Part shown: piece by piece, positions 1-8,132 of the stretch
How the letters are laid out: every line of letters begins with the position of its first letter
Position numbering within the stretch: the stretch's first letter is position 1
From: Verrucomicrobiota bacterium
GTDB taxonomy: Bacteria; Verrucomicrobiota; Verrucomicrobiia; Limisphaerales; CANJSG01
Direction: 5' to 3'
Assembly (NCBI GenBank): GCA_947476875.1
Contig: CANJSG010000019.1
Location: 1-32,472, forward strand
DNA length: 32,472 nucleotides
Made by a program: the position numbers and the translations under genes
Notes under the pieces: model-generated
The model's input: the letters and a program-made list of their open reading frames with translations, nothing else
Told to the model about the DNA's origin: nothing
The model's database searches: none

Positions 1-3000
1 AAAGTATCGGAGAAGCGGGCGTCCCGTTCGCCCGTCACCGGACCGTTGGGGCCGGTCAGCGCCCAGGTCCAATAGGTGTTCGTCAACGAGTCGAAGAAGA
101 GGCGGTTCGTGCCGGCGAGGGTGAAGGCGTAATAGTCGATGTCGCCGCCGCCATCGAGGGTGCCCTGCACCGTCGCTCCGATGGCCAGCGCGTTGGTCGT
201 GTAGGTCACGGGCAGATAGACGAAGCTGACGAAGCCAGTGAGGGAGTTGTTGTAGTAGGAATAGCCCTCGATCGCGAAGGTGTATTCCCCGGATGCCGGG
301 AGCACCAGGGTGGGTTGGTCGCCTGTCGGAGAGAACTGCTGGATGATCTGCCCGGACGGGCTGTAGAGGCGCGAATAGGGCTGCTGATTGAACCCCGTGG
401 AAGCCACGGTGCGGAACTGGATCGACTGTCCCGTCGCGCCACTGAAGCGGTAGAGCGACGTCCCGGTGCCGAAAAGGATGTTGGTGGAATTGGTGGTGCC
501 GATTCCCGTCAAGGCCGCGGTCGTCGCATCGAGAAGTCGGAATGAATACCCCGTCGGCAATGTCGACTGGGACTCGGCCCTGAACGTGTAGTTCCCCGGG
601 GGCAGCACAAACGAGGCATCGGCGACAAAAGAGCTGTCGGAGAAACGCGCGTCACGGCTGGTGGCGTAGGTCGTGTTTGATCCGCTCAAAGACCAGGTCC
701 AATAGGAGTTCGTCAGCGAGTCGAAGAACACGCGGGCCTTGCTGCCGAGGGTGAACGTGTAGGTGTCCACGTCGCCGCCGCCGTCAAAGGTTCCTTGGAC
801 GGTGACGCCGAGGGCCAGTGCGTTGGTATTCTGCACGGGCATCTGCATCGCGAAGCCGATGGAGCCGGTGGCCGTGATGTTGTTCCACGCGCCTTCGAGC
901 GCGAAGAAGTGGGTCTGGTTGGACGAAAGCGTGAAAGGACCGAAACCCGAACTGGGGGAGCCCATGCCCCATACAAGTCCGCCCTGCAGGCTGTAGAGCC
1001 GGACCTGCCTGCCGGCATTGAATCCACTGTCCAGCCGTCCGTCGTAGAAGAGAGTCGTGCCGGCCGGTTGCGTGACGCGATACAGGACCGACCCTGAGGA
1101 CGGCACAATCAGGTTGGTGACGCCTGTGTTCACCGCGAGAACCGGAGACGAGAGCACATCGAGGAACTGCACCTGCATGGTCTGCGCCGCGCCCCAGAAC
1201 TGCACCTCGAAGTCGCCGGCGGGCAGGTCGACCCACGGATGGGAATCGAATTGTCCGGAGTTCATGTTCACGGCAATGGCGACAGGCCCGTTCGTCCCGA
1301 TCACGGAATAGACAAGGGAGAGCGAATTGAGAGCGTCGATGTAGAGCGCCATCGGGCTGGCCGCATGGACGAGGAACGAGTTCGTCGTCGTGCTGGTGGC
1401 AAGGACATTGGTGTAGGCTTGGCCGAGCGTCACGGGCGTGCCGGTGAGCGCGGGCGGCGGGATGTTCGGGAACGTGGTGTTGGTGATATAGAGGGAACCG
1501 TTGACTGAATCGAAGAGGTAGCCTTCCAACAGGACCGTGTAGGTGCCGCCGCGGCTCAGGAGGTTGCTCAGGGAAGAATTGTTGAACCCGGAATACCAGA
1601 GTTGGTCACCGACGGGATCGATGAGCCGCCAGATGGCGTTGGGCGCACCCGACAGGGTCTTCCCGTCGAGACGGATGCGGTCGCCTGCCGCGGCGTTGAA
1701 GCGGTAGGCCGTCGAGCTCCACGCCGGGCTGAGGCCGACGGGAGTGGCGCTGTTCAGTGTCAGCGGAGTGGCCGCCGCGAGATCGAGGAGCACGAACTGA
1801 TAGTCGCCGACGGCGTCGTTCTGCGCGGTGACGGCCATCTCGTAGGCTCCGGCCGGGAGATTGAGCACCGGATTGCCGCCGCCGAAGTGCTGGGCGTCGG
1901 AGCCATTGAAAGCCCGGGTGGAGACGACGGTCCCGAGCGGCCCGGTGAGATTCCACTGGAAGGTGGAGTTGGTCCACGAGTCGAAGGCCAGCTTCGCTGG
2001 CGTGGGAAGGGTGAAGGTGTAGCGCTGGCGCTGGGCGGGCACGCCGAGCGTGCCGCTGACGAGGGTATTCAGCGTGAGCGGTTGGACGGTGTCGGGAGCG
2101 AAGACGTAGCGGAACGAGAAGATGCCGGACGCGGCAGGCTTGTTGATGTTCCCCTGGACAAGGAGCGTGTATGTGCCGGACTCGGTGAGCGTGTAGGGAC
2201 CACGGTCGCCCATCGATGTATCGAACAGATCAACGCCCGACGGAGTGTAGAGCCTCCAGAAAGGAACGCCGTAATACAGGTAGCCGCTCTGGCTGATGGA
2301 ATCGAGGAACAGGCGTTGACCGACGTTGGCGGTGAACTTGTAAACGGTGGTCGCAGCCACAGGGGTGGTGTTGCCGTTGATCGTGGTGACCGGCGGGATC
2401 GTCGTGCCGAGACTGAGGTCGAGGATGCGGAACTTGAATCCGCCGGTCGCAGAGCCGCCATTTCCCGAGACGGTGAGGGAGTAGCTGCCGGCACTGACGG
2501 GATAGACGAACCAGCCTTCGCTTGCGAACGACACGTTGTTCGCAATGACTCCCAAAGGCCCTGTAAGCGTCCACAAAAGCCCGGAACGGTTGGTCAGCGT
2601 GTCGAAGGAAATGCGCGTGTCGGCGGGGACGTTGAACGTGTAGGTCCGCGCCTGGCCGGGGTGCGCGATGGAATCGACGACCGTATCGCCGAGGTTGATC
2701 GACTGGGTGGCGTTGGTCACGCCGGAGACGGAGAGGCTGAACGAGCCGCTGGGGCTGGTTTCGTAGGAGCCATACCCACCGGCAAGCATGGTGTAGGTGC
2801 CGGACTCGGCCATCGTCAGCGGCCCCCGGTCGGTGAATGAAGTGTCAAACAACGGCAGGCCCGACGGGGACACGAGAGTCCAGTAGGCGCCGTAGGAATT
2901 GAATCCGCTTTGGGAGACCGCGTTGAAATAAAGGCTCTGCCCCGCCGTGGCGGTGAACTTGTAGGCGGTGGTTGTGGTCGGAAGGATGTTCGTGCTGACG

Positions 3001-5279
3001 ATCACATCTACGGCGACAGGAGTGGCAGCGGCGAAGTCGAGAAGGCGAAAGGCATAGCCCGGTGTCGCTCCGGAAGTGGCATCGATAGTCATCGTGTAGT
3101 CTCCCGCCGGAAGGGTATAGATGAGCCAGCCTGCGACGTTCATGCCGACTGTGTTGGCGACAACACCGTTCGGGCCTTGCAGGGTCCAGCGGACATTGGC
3201 CACGTTCGAAATACTGTCGAAGGAGACCGTTGTCGGCGCAGGCAGGGTGAACGTGTAGGTTCGCACCTGGCCGGGTTGGGTGAGAGCCCCGGCCACGGTG
3301 GTGTTCAGCGCCATCGGCAGCGAGGCGTTGGTCACGCTGGAAACAGTGAAGCTGAACGAACCGCTCGGCGTAGTTTCATACGAGGCATACCCGCCCGCTA
3401 GGATGGTGTAGATGCCGGACTCGGACAGCGTCCTGAGTCCTTGGTCGCCGAAATTGGCGTCAAAGAGTTGCACGCCGGACGGCGCCAGCAGCGTCCAGTA
3501 GGCGCCGTAGTTGTTGAATCCGCTCTGCGAGTTCGCCTTGAAGTAGAAGGCCTGCCCGGCGGTCGCAGCGAACTTGTAGGCCGTGGAACTGGCCGTGGAA
3601 CTGGCCGTCGGCACGACCGAGCCGTTGACCGTCGAGTCCGTCGCGAAGAGCGTGGCCGACGCGAGGTCCAGCAGGCGAAAAGCGTAGCCGTTGGTCACAC
3701 CGGACGAAGCATCGACCGCTAGGCTGTAGTCGCCGGCCGGAAGGGAATAGAGGAACCAGCCGGCGGAGTTCATATTGTTGGCAGCGACAGTTCCGGTCGG
3801 TCCAGAGAGCGACCACCGGACATTGCTCACGTTGGAGATGCTGTCGAAGGAGACCGTGGTCGGAGCGGGCAGCGTGAAGGTGTAGGTCTGGACCTGGCCG
3901 GGTTGGGTGATCGCGCCGCTGACCGTCGTGTTCAAGGCCATCGACTGCGCCCCGTCCACTACAGACACGACACGGAAGGAGAACGTGCCACTCGGACCTG
4001 GCTCGTAGTCGTTGCCGCTGACCAAGAGCGTGTAGTTCCCTGTGGCCCCGATGACGTAGGGTCCCTGATCGTTGAAACTGGTTTCGAACAAAACATTTCC
4101 ATACGGATCCAGTAGTTTCCAGGACGGGATTCCCTGGTAGTTGAAACCACTTTGTGTGAGAGCGTCGAAAAACACCTTCTGACCTGCTGTCAGGCCGATC
4201 TTGTAAACGCGGCTGCAGGCCGCGGGTTGATTGGTGCCGCTGACGATTGTGTCGAAGGTGATCGATTCGGCAGCCGACAAGTTGAACAGGCGGAACGCGT
4301 AGCCGCCGGTGTAGGCGCCTCCCGTGACGTTCATCTGATAGTCGCCCGCCGGCGCGAAGAAGACGTTCTGGCCGACGCCCCAGTCGTTGAAGTAGCTGCC
4401 GTTGCCCACCACTGTCCCTCCAGGTCCCAGCACCATCCGCATTGGTCCCGGCTGGTTGGTGAGCACGTCCAGAAAAACCCACGTCGGTTGCGCCACGGAA
4501 AAGGTGTAGGCGTTGGTGGTCCCCGCCGGAGTTAGGCCTCCGTAGTAGTTGGTCCCAAACGAAAGCGGCGTGCCGCTGAACAGGCGCGGCGCACTACCGA
4601 CCGGATTGACCACAAACGAATACAGGTTGGTCCCCGTGTTCGAGATGTCGCTCTCGACGAAGAGCACGTAGGTCCCGGCGTCCGGGAGCGTTGTTTTTCC
4701 GACAGTCGAAAAGCCCTGTTGGAAGAAGTAGTTGTTGTAGGGCCCGACCAACCGCCAATACAGCGCGCCGCTGGCGATCGTATTCGTGAAAGTGAACTGG
4801 TCGCCCGCCGCCGCGGTGAACTGGTAGAAGTCCGTCCGCTTCGAAAGGAACGCGCCGTTGGTCACCGTCGATCCCGGCGTGAGCAGTGTGGCCTCGGCCA
4901 GATCCACCAGACGGAAGGCGTAGGCGTTGGTCGCGCCTCCCGATGCTTCGATGGTCAGCGTGTAGTTGCCGGACGGCAGCACGAGGAGCGGGTTGCCGTT
5001 GTAGGCGTCCGTGCTGGTGAAGGAGCGGTTGGTCACGATGACTCCCGGTGGTCCGGCGATGGACCAGACAAGCGGGGAGACATTGGTCAGCGCGTCGAAA
5101 TAGAATCGCTTCTGTCCAGTCACGGAAAATGAATAGGTGTCCCGCTCGCCGGGATAGGCGATGTCGCCCCGGATGATGTTCGTGACTGTCGCCTGCCCAC
5201 GGGCATAACGCCCAAGTACAAGGCATGTAATGCCAACAATGAGACACTTCAATGCGAGGGGGAGATGCAGATGGCGCAT
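1..5279 (-). CDS. Giant exported tandem beta-sandwich (PPC-like) repeat protein, 3' end outside window
   Basis: The reading frame starts at the ATG at 5279 and stays open to the left edge (at least 1759 codons, no stop seen). Residues 1-30 form a signal peptide (MRHLHLPLALK, hydrophobic core, then YARGQA), so the protein is exported. The rest is repeated sandwich units containing phrases such as YTFTLPAPTTVSFDSISN, LPAGDYSLAV, GYAFRLLDLA and ESGTYTLLV. These resemble the bacterial pre-peptidase C-terminal domain (PPC, PF04151) often found in secreted proteins. A hydrophobic-Asp-x-Leu-Thr-Asn core motif recurs every 205-215 residues. No catalytic domain is visible in this part; one could lie in the missing C-terminal end, along with a sorting signal. 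Adhesin, matrix protein or carrier of a C-terminal enzyme are all possible. It is separated by 235 bases from bshA upstream and is probably its own unit. Confidence 0.85.
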   Translation of the reverse strand, partial: MRHLHLPLALKCLIVGITCLVLGRYARGQATVTNIIRGDIAYPGERDTYSFSVTGQKRFYFDALTNVSPLVWSIAGPPGVIVTNRSFTSTDAYNGNPLLVLPSGNYTLTIEASGGATNAYAFRLVDLAEATLLTPGSTVTNGAFLSKRTDFYQFTAAAGDQFTFTNTIASGALYWRLVGPYNNYFFQQGFSTVGKTTLPDAGTYVLFVESDISNTGTNLYSFVVNPVGSAPRLFSGTPLSFGTNYYGGLTPAGTTNAYTFSVAQPTWVFLDVLTNQPGPMRMVLGPGGTVVGNGSYFNDWGVGQNVFFAPAGDYQMNVTGGAYTGGYAFRLFNLSAAESITFDTIVSGTNQPAACSRVYKIGLTAGQKVFFDALTQSGFNYQGIPSWKLLDPYGNVLFETSFNDQGPYVIGATGNYTLLVSGNDYEPGPSGTFSFRVVSVVDGAQSMALNTTVSGAITQPGQVQTYTFTLPAPTTVSFDSISNVSNVRWSLSGPTGTVAANNMNSAGWFLYSLPAGDYSLAVDASSGVTNGYAFRLLDLASATLFATDSTVNGSVVPTASSTASSTAYKFAATAGQAFYFKANSQSGFNNYGAYWTLLAPSGVQLFDANFGDQGLRTLSESGIYTILAGGYASYETTPSGSFSFTVSSVTNASLPMALNTTVAGALTQPGQVRTYTFTLPAPTTVSFDSISNVANVRWTLQGPNGVVANTVGMNVAGWLIYTLPAGDYTMTIDATSGATPGYAFRLLDFAAATPVAVDVIVSTNILPTTTTAYKFTATAGQSLYFNAVSQSGFNSYGAYWTLVSPSGLPLFDTSFTDRGPLTMAESGTYTMLAGGYGSYETSPSGSFSLSVSGVTNATQSINLGDTVVDSIAHPGQARTYTFNVPADTRISFDTLTNRSGLLWTLTGPLGVIANNVSFASEGWFVYPVSAGSYSLTVSGNGGSATGGFKFRILDLSLGTTIPPVTTINGNTTPVAATTVYKFTANVGQRLFLDSISQSGYLYYGVPFWRLYTPSGVDLFDTSMGDRGPYTLTESGTYTLLVQGNINKPAASGIFSFRYVFAPDTVQPLTLNTLVSGTLGVPAQRQRYTFTLPTPAKLAFDSWTNSTFQWNLTGPLGTVVSTRAFNGSDAQHFGGGNPVLNLPAGAYEMAVTAQNDAVGDYQFVLLDLAAATPLTLNSATPVGLSPAWSSTAYRFNAAAGDRIRLDGKTLSGAPNAIWRLIDPVGDQLWYSGFNNSSLSNLLSRGGTYTVLLEGYLFDSVNGSLYITNTTFPNIPPPALTGTPVTLGQAYTNVLATSTTTNSFLVHAASPMALYIDALNSLSLVYSVIGTNGPVAIAVNMNSGQFDSHPWVDLPAGDFEVQFWGAAQTMQVQFLDVLSSPVLAVNTGVTNLIVPSSGSVLYRVTQPAGTTLFYDGRLDSGFNAGRQVRLYSLQGGLVWGMGSPSSGFGPFTLSSNQTHFFALEGAWNNITATGSIGFAMQMPVQNTNALALGVTVQGTFDGGGDVDTYTFTLGSKARVFFDSLTNSYWTWSLSGSNTTYATSRDARFSDSSFVADASFVLPPGNYTFRAESQSTLPTGYSFRLLDATTAALTGIGTTNSTNILFGTGTSLYRFSGATGQSIQFRTVASTGFNQQPYSRLYSPSGQIIQQFSPTGDQPTLVLPASGEYTFAIEGYSYYNNSLTGFVSFVYLPVTYTTNALAIGATVQGTLDGGGDIDYYAFTLAGTNRLFFDSLTNTYWTWALTGPNGPVTGERDARFSDT
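88..5092 (-). repeat. In-frame tandem repeat array of about 208 codons per unit
   Basis: The FDSxSN-like anchor of the giant protein falls near positions 88, 718, 1333, 1978, 2599, 3214, 3841, 4465 and 5092. The spacing is 615-645 bases, always a multiple of three or nearly so. Each period holds two different sandwich sub-units. The periods starting at 3214 and 3841 are closely similar at nucleotide level, including the shared run ACCTGGCCGGGTTGGGTGA, which suggests a recent duplication; the outer units are more diverged. Confidence 0.8.
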
Positions 5280-5514
5280 AGTTCAAAACGGAGTTGACGA
5301 CCCAGAGACTTCTTCCAGCCCGACCCATGAGGGATGACGGCTGTGTTCTAGAGATAAAACATTCGGCAACCACCCAACCCAAAGGCAAGTCGTAAAAGCC
5401 CCCTGCCGCCGGGTGAACGAACGAGGATTTGGCGCCCTAGCGAACAAAAAACGACCACTCGAACCCCGCGCCGACGAACCACCGCCAACGCCCCGCCCCG
5501 GAAAATCGAATCCC

Positions 5515-6645
5515 TCAACCGCAAACGCGGCGATAGAGGGCCTCGTAGAGCGGCACAATCGCCCCCGCGGTGAATTTCAGCCGGGCGGATTGCCGGGCGA
5601 ATTGCCCCATCGCGGCCCGCCGCGTCGGGTTCGTGATCAGGCTCTGGACGGCGAGAGCGAGGGCTCCAGGGTCGCCGATGGGCGCCAACAACCCGGTGAT
5701 ACCGTCGTCAATCACCTCCGGGATGCCGCCGACGGAGGTGGCGACACTTGGACAACCGAAAGCCATGGCTTCAAGAATACTTAGGCAGAAGCTTTCGGTG
5801 TCGGAAGTGATGAGTCCCAAGTCGGCGGCCTGGAGGTAGTCTTCGATGTCGGTCACCTTCTCCCGCACAACCACTCTGTCCGCCAATCCCAGTCGCCTCA
5901 CTTCATCGACGAAAGGGGCAAAGCTTCCGCCCGCGAGGACCAGCAGCTTGAACGAATTCGTCGGACGAATGAGCGCCGCCGTTGCGAGGAGCAGGTCGAT
6001 CCGTTTCAGCGGCCGCAGATTCGACGAATGAACGATCAGGACCTCACCTTCCTTCACGCCGAGCTCGGCCCGCACCTCGTCCCGCATGCGCAGCGCCGGC
6101 CGGGGTTCATAGAAATTGTGGATGACGTCGATCGGGCACCCGGTCCCAAGCACCCGCTGCGTCTCGCCCTTCAACCAGGCGGAGACTGTGGTCACCGCAT
6201 CCGAGCAGGCCAGCGCGTGGGTGATCGCCGGCCCGTATCCGGCGTCGCGGCCGAGCAGCGTGGTGTCGGTTCCATGCAGTGTCGTCACGACGCGCGGCCG
6301 CTGGTCGGACGGCAACATCGACCGCGCCAGGATCGCGGCCGTCGCGTGCGGCACCGCGTAGTGGACATGCAGGATATCGAGGCCGCAGTCGCGGCTGACC
6401 TCGGCCATCTTGACCGACAAGGGCAACGTGTAGTCGGGATACTTGAAGAGGTCGTAGTCGTTGATCAGGACCGGGTGGAAGTGGAGACGGGGCGCATCCG
6501 GCGGCAGGCGAAAAGGCCGCTCGTAGCTGATGAAATGCACCTCGTGGCCGCGTCGCGCCAGATCCACGCCAAGCGCGGTCGCCAGCACCCCGCTCCCTCC
6601 CACGGTCGGGTAGCAGGTGATGCCGATCTTGAGAGCCTTGCCCAT
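5515..6645 (-). CDS. bshA: N-acetyl-alpha-D-glucosaminyl L-malate synthase (BshA)
   Basis: BshA transfers GlcNAc from UDP-GlcNAc to L-malate, the first step of bacillithiol synthesis, in the cytoplasm. The 376-residue product has the usual length of this GT-B, GT4-family enzyme. Visible signatures are the N-terminal loop YPTVGGSG (12-19), HVHYAVPHA (93-101), HGTD (124-127), SNLRPLKRID (208-217) in the nucleotide-sugar domain, and the E-x7-E motif in ESFCLSILE (284-292). The start at 6645 is chosen because MGKALKIGIT begins the conserved first strand and lies one base after the bshB1 stop (TGA-g-ATG); an in-frame ATG at 6681 would add 12 unconserved residues inside bshB1. It is the last gene of the operon. 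The assignment is firm because bshB1 is adjacent. Confidence 0.93.
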   Translation of the reverse strand: MGKALKIGITCYPTVGGSGVLATALGVDLARRGHEVHFISYERPFRLPPDAPRLHFHPVLINDYDLFKYPDYTLPLSVKMAEVSRDCGLDILHVHYAVPHATAAILARSMLPSDQRPRVVTTLHGTDTTLLGRDAGYGPAITHALACSDAVTTVSAWLKGETQRVLGTGCPIDVIHNFYEPRPALRMRDEVRAELGVKEGEVLIVHSSNLRPLKRIDLLLATAALIRPTNSFKLLVLAGGSFAPFVDEVRRLGLADRVVVREKVTDIEDYLQAADLGLITSDTESFCLSILEAMAFGCPSVATSVGGIPEVIDDGITGLLAPIGDPGALALAVQSLITNPTRRAAMGQFARQSARLKFTAGAIVPLYEALYRRVCG

Positions 6646-6646
6646 G

Positions 6647-7384
6647 TCAAAAACGACGCGCCCCGCGACCCAACTGCGCAAGCGAACCGATCAACGGCGG
6701 GTCATTCGGGAAAAGCGCGATGGCATGGCCTACCCCTGCCCTGAGACCGTTCGCGCGCGCGCGCGTCAGCTGCAGTTCGGAATAATTCCTCGTCACCATC
6801 TGGGATGCGTGCGCTTCCATCGCGGCCGTCCACGTCGCGATGATCTCGGGCGCGGATACGTCGACCAAGAAGGGAGAGATGTCGGACGGTTCGGCCTCCG
6901 GCGTCACCGCGTAGAACAAGAGCTGCCCGATCGCGTGCGGCGCGAGCTCCCGCAACTCGGCCAAGCCGCCGAAGCGCGCCAGCCGCGATGCGTCGCGGAC
7001 GAGCTTCCCCAAACGCCAATGGTCCGGGTGCTGGTTCTCGACGAGGGTGGGCGCGAGCACGATGCCCGGCTTCACCCGGCGAAGGATTCGGGCCAGCTTG
7101 ATCGCGTGCCCGGCCTTCACTTCCAGGCGGGCATCGCCGTCCAGCTCGATGAACTCGATCGACGCTCCCAATCCCTCAGCAGCCTTCTGAGCCTCGGCGA
7201 CGCGTTGCTCCGGGGTGCCGTTGGAGCCCGCTTCGCCCCGGGAACAAACGACCAGATGGGCCTTGCGGCCGAGGCTGGTTTCCTTCGCGACGATTCCGCC
7301 ACAGCCGAACTCGATGTCATCGGGGTGCGCGCCAAAGACCAGCAATGGCTCGGCGTCAGGCTGGGATGTCGGTGTAGGCTTCAT
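6647..7384 (-). CDS. bshB1: Bacillithiol biosynthesis deacetylase BshB1
   Basis: This zinc-dependent PIG-L/LmbE-family hydrolase removes the acetyl group from GlcNAc-malate to give GlcN-malate, the second step of bacillithiol synthesis. The 245-residue product has the full length of the family and no signal peptide, so it is cytoplasmic. It shows the metal-binding AHPDD (19-23), SRGEAGSNGT (48-57) and the NQHPDH segment (117-122) carrying the third ligand. The start at 7384 (MKPTPTS) leaves the HPDD motif near residue 20 as in homologues; it overlaps the 3' end of the upstream BshC-like gene by 29 bases in another frame. An ATG at 7471 would add 29 residues of low plausibility. Position directly before bshA supports the BshB1 call over other LmbE relatives. 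Confidence 0.92.
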   Translation of the reverse strand: MKPTPTSQPDAEPLLVFGAHPDDIEFGCGGIVAKETSLGRKAHLVVCSRGEAGSNGTPEQRVAEAQKAAEGLGASIEFIELDGDARLEVKAGHAIKLARILRRVKPGIVLAPTLVENQHPDHWRLGKLVRDASRLARFGGLAELRELAPHAIGQLLFYAVTPEAEPSDISPFLVDVSAPEIIATWTAAMEAHASQMVTRNYSELQLTRARANGLRAGVGHAIALFPNDPPLIGSLAQLGRGARRF

Positions 7385-8132
7385 CGGAGCGGTCGATGGC
7401 GTCGCGGTTGATGTAGGTGATCTCGGGCGCGTCTTCCCGGCGCAGATAGGCCTGTTCGCCGGCGCCCGCAATGTAGTGGGTGCAATGCAGCACGGACTGC
7501 ATCCAGCGCAACCGGGTGTCGCGAGTCGGACTGGTCTGCGCCTTGGTAAACTCCATCGCAGGCAGCGTCAAAAATTGGTCTCCCCCTTTGTGGACTTTCA
7601 GCACTCCGTCGAGGAATCGCGCCCGCACGATTTCGTTCTCATACGGGGCGTCCACGAAGAACTCCGGGACATCGCACGCCGCATTGCGGAACCCGGGATC
7701 ACCGGACCGCGCCACGCGGATCCCGTCGAGCAGCCCCATGCGGCGATACATCTCGAGGCAGAATTCGCCGACGGTCGCGGAAGCCGTCTCGCGAAAGGCC
7801 GCGACCCAGCGGGGATCGACGTAGGCGGGAAGCTGGAGCGACGTCTTCGCGTGCCAGTCGGCGCGGACGCGTTTGAGATACAGCGGGGAGAACTTGCGCT
7901 GGATCTGGTTGTCGAAGGCGAAGTTCAGCTCGATGGCTTCGCCGGTCTTGCGGTGCAGCAGCGTCGTCCGCGTCTCGCGCGGATCGTGGTCGCTGTCGTG
8001 GTAGAAAAAGACGATCTCCCCGCCGATCTCGGACTGGAGCCGGCGGGCCGTGATGATCTTGGCGTAGAGGAAACGGCGCGGAAAAAAACCGCAGGGCTGC
8101 TGGCCAAAACAGATCACGGGAGAGGCGCTCAT
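7356..8132 (-). CDS. Compact BshC-like protein (putative cysteine-adding enzyme of bacillithiol synthesis)
   Basis: BshC is thought to join cysteine to GlcN-malate, the last step of bacillithiol synthesis. This 258-residue protein is less than half the normal length (about 540 residues) but carries the order of BshC core landmarks: GQQPCGFFPRRFLYAKIITA (10-29) matches the GQQ-x-G...Y-x-K-I segment, VFFYHDSDHDPRE (41-53) matches the VFWxAxEDHD-x-x-E segment, SGDPGF (143-148) matches NSGDPG, and MQSVLHCTHYIAGAGEQAYL (211-230) matches the FIAGPGE-x-x-Y segment. The N-terminal 80 residues and the long C-terminal coiled coil of BshC are absent. The start at 8132 gives an ATGA overlap with the symporter stop; the next gene is bshB1. 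Similarity was judged by eye against remembered BshC sequence. Function as BshC is inferred, not shown. Confidence 0.72.
   Translation of the reverse strand: MSASPVICFGQQPCGFFPRRFLYAKIITARRLQSEIGGEIVFFYHDSDHDPRETRTTLLHRKTGEAIELNFAFDNQIQRKFSPLYLKRVRADWHAKTSLQLPAYVDPRWVAAFRETASATVGEFCLEMYRRMGLLDGIRVARSGDPGFRNAACDVPEFFVDAPYENEIVRARFLDGVLKVHKGGDQFLTLPAMEFTKAQTSPTRDTRLRWMQSVLHCTHYIAGAGEQAYLRREDAPEITYINRDAIDRSDEAYTDIPA

Noticed and set aside
1602-2840. Plus-strand frame of 412 codons inside the giant repeat gene
   Set aside because: Repeats of Gly, Val, Arg and Glu mirror the antisense of the sandwich repeats; the minus frame carries a signal peptide and continuous domains.
2599-4465. Evenly spaced repeats considered as a CRISPR or satellite array
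   Set aside because: Period of 615-627 bases, in-frame and coding; no short identical repeats with unique spacers.
5280-5514. Possible small gene between bshA and the giant gene
   Set aside because: Open frames here are arginine- or proline-rich and lack any start context or motif; treated as intergenic.
7385-7471. Longer start for bshB1
   Set aside because: It would add 29 residues of proline/threonine-rich sequence deep inside the BshC-like gene, and move the HPDD motif away from its usual place near residue 20.
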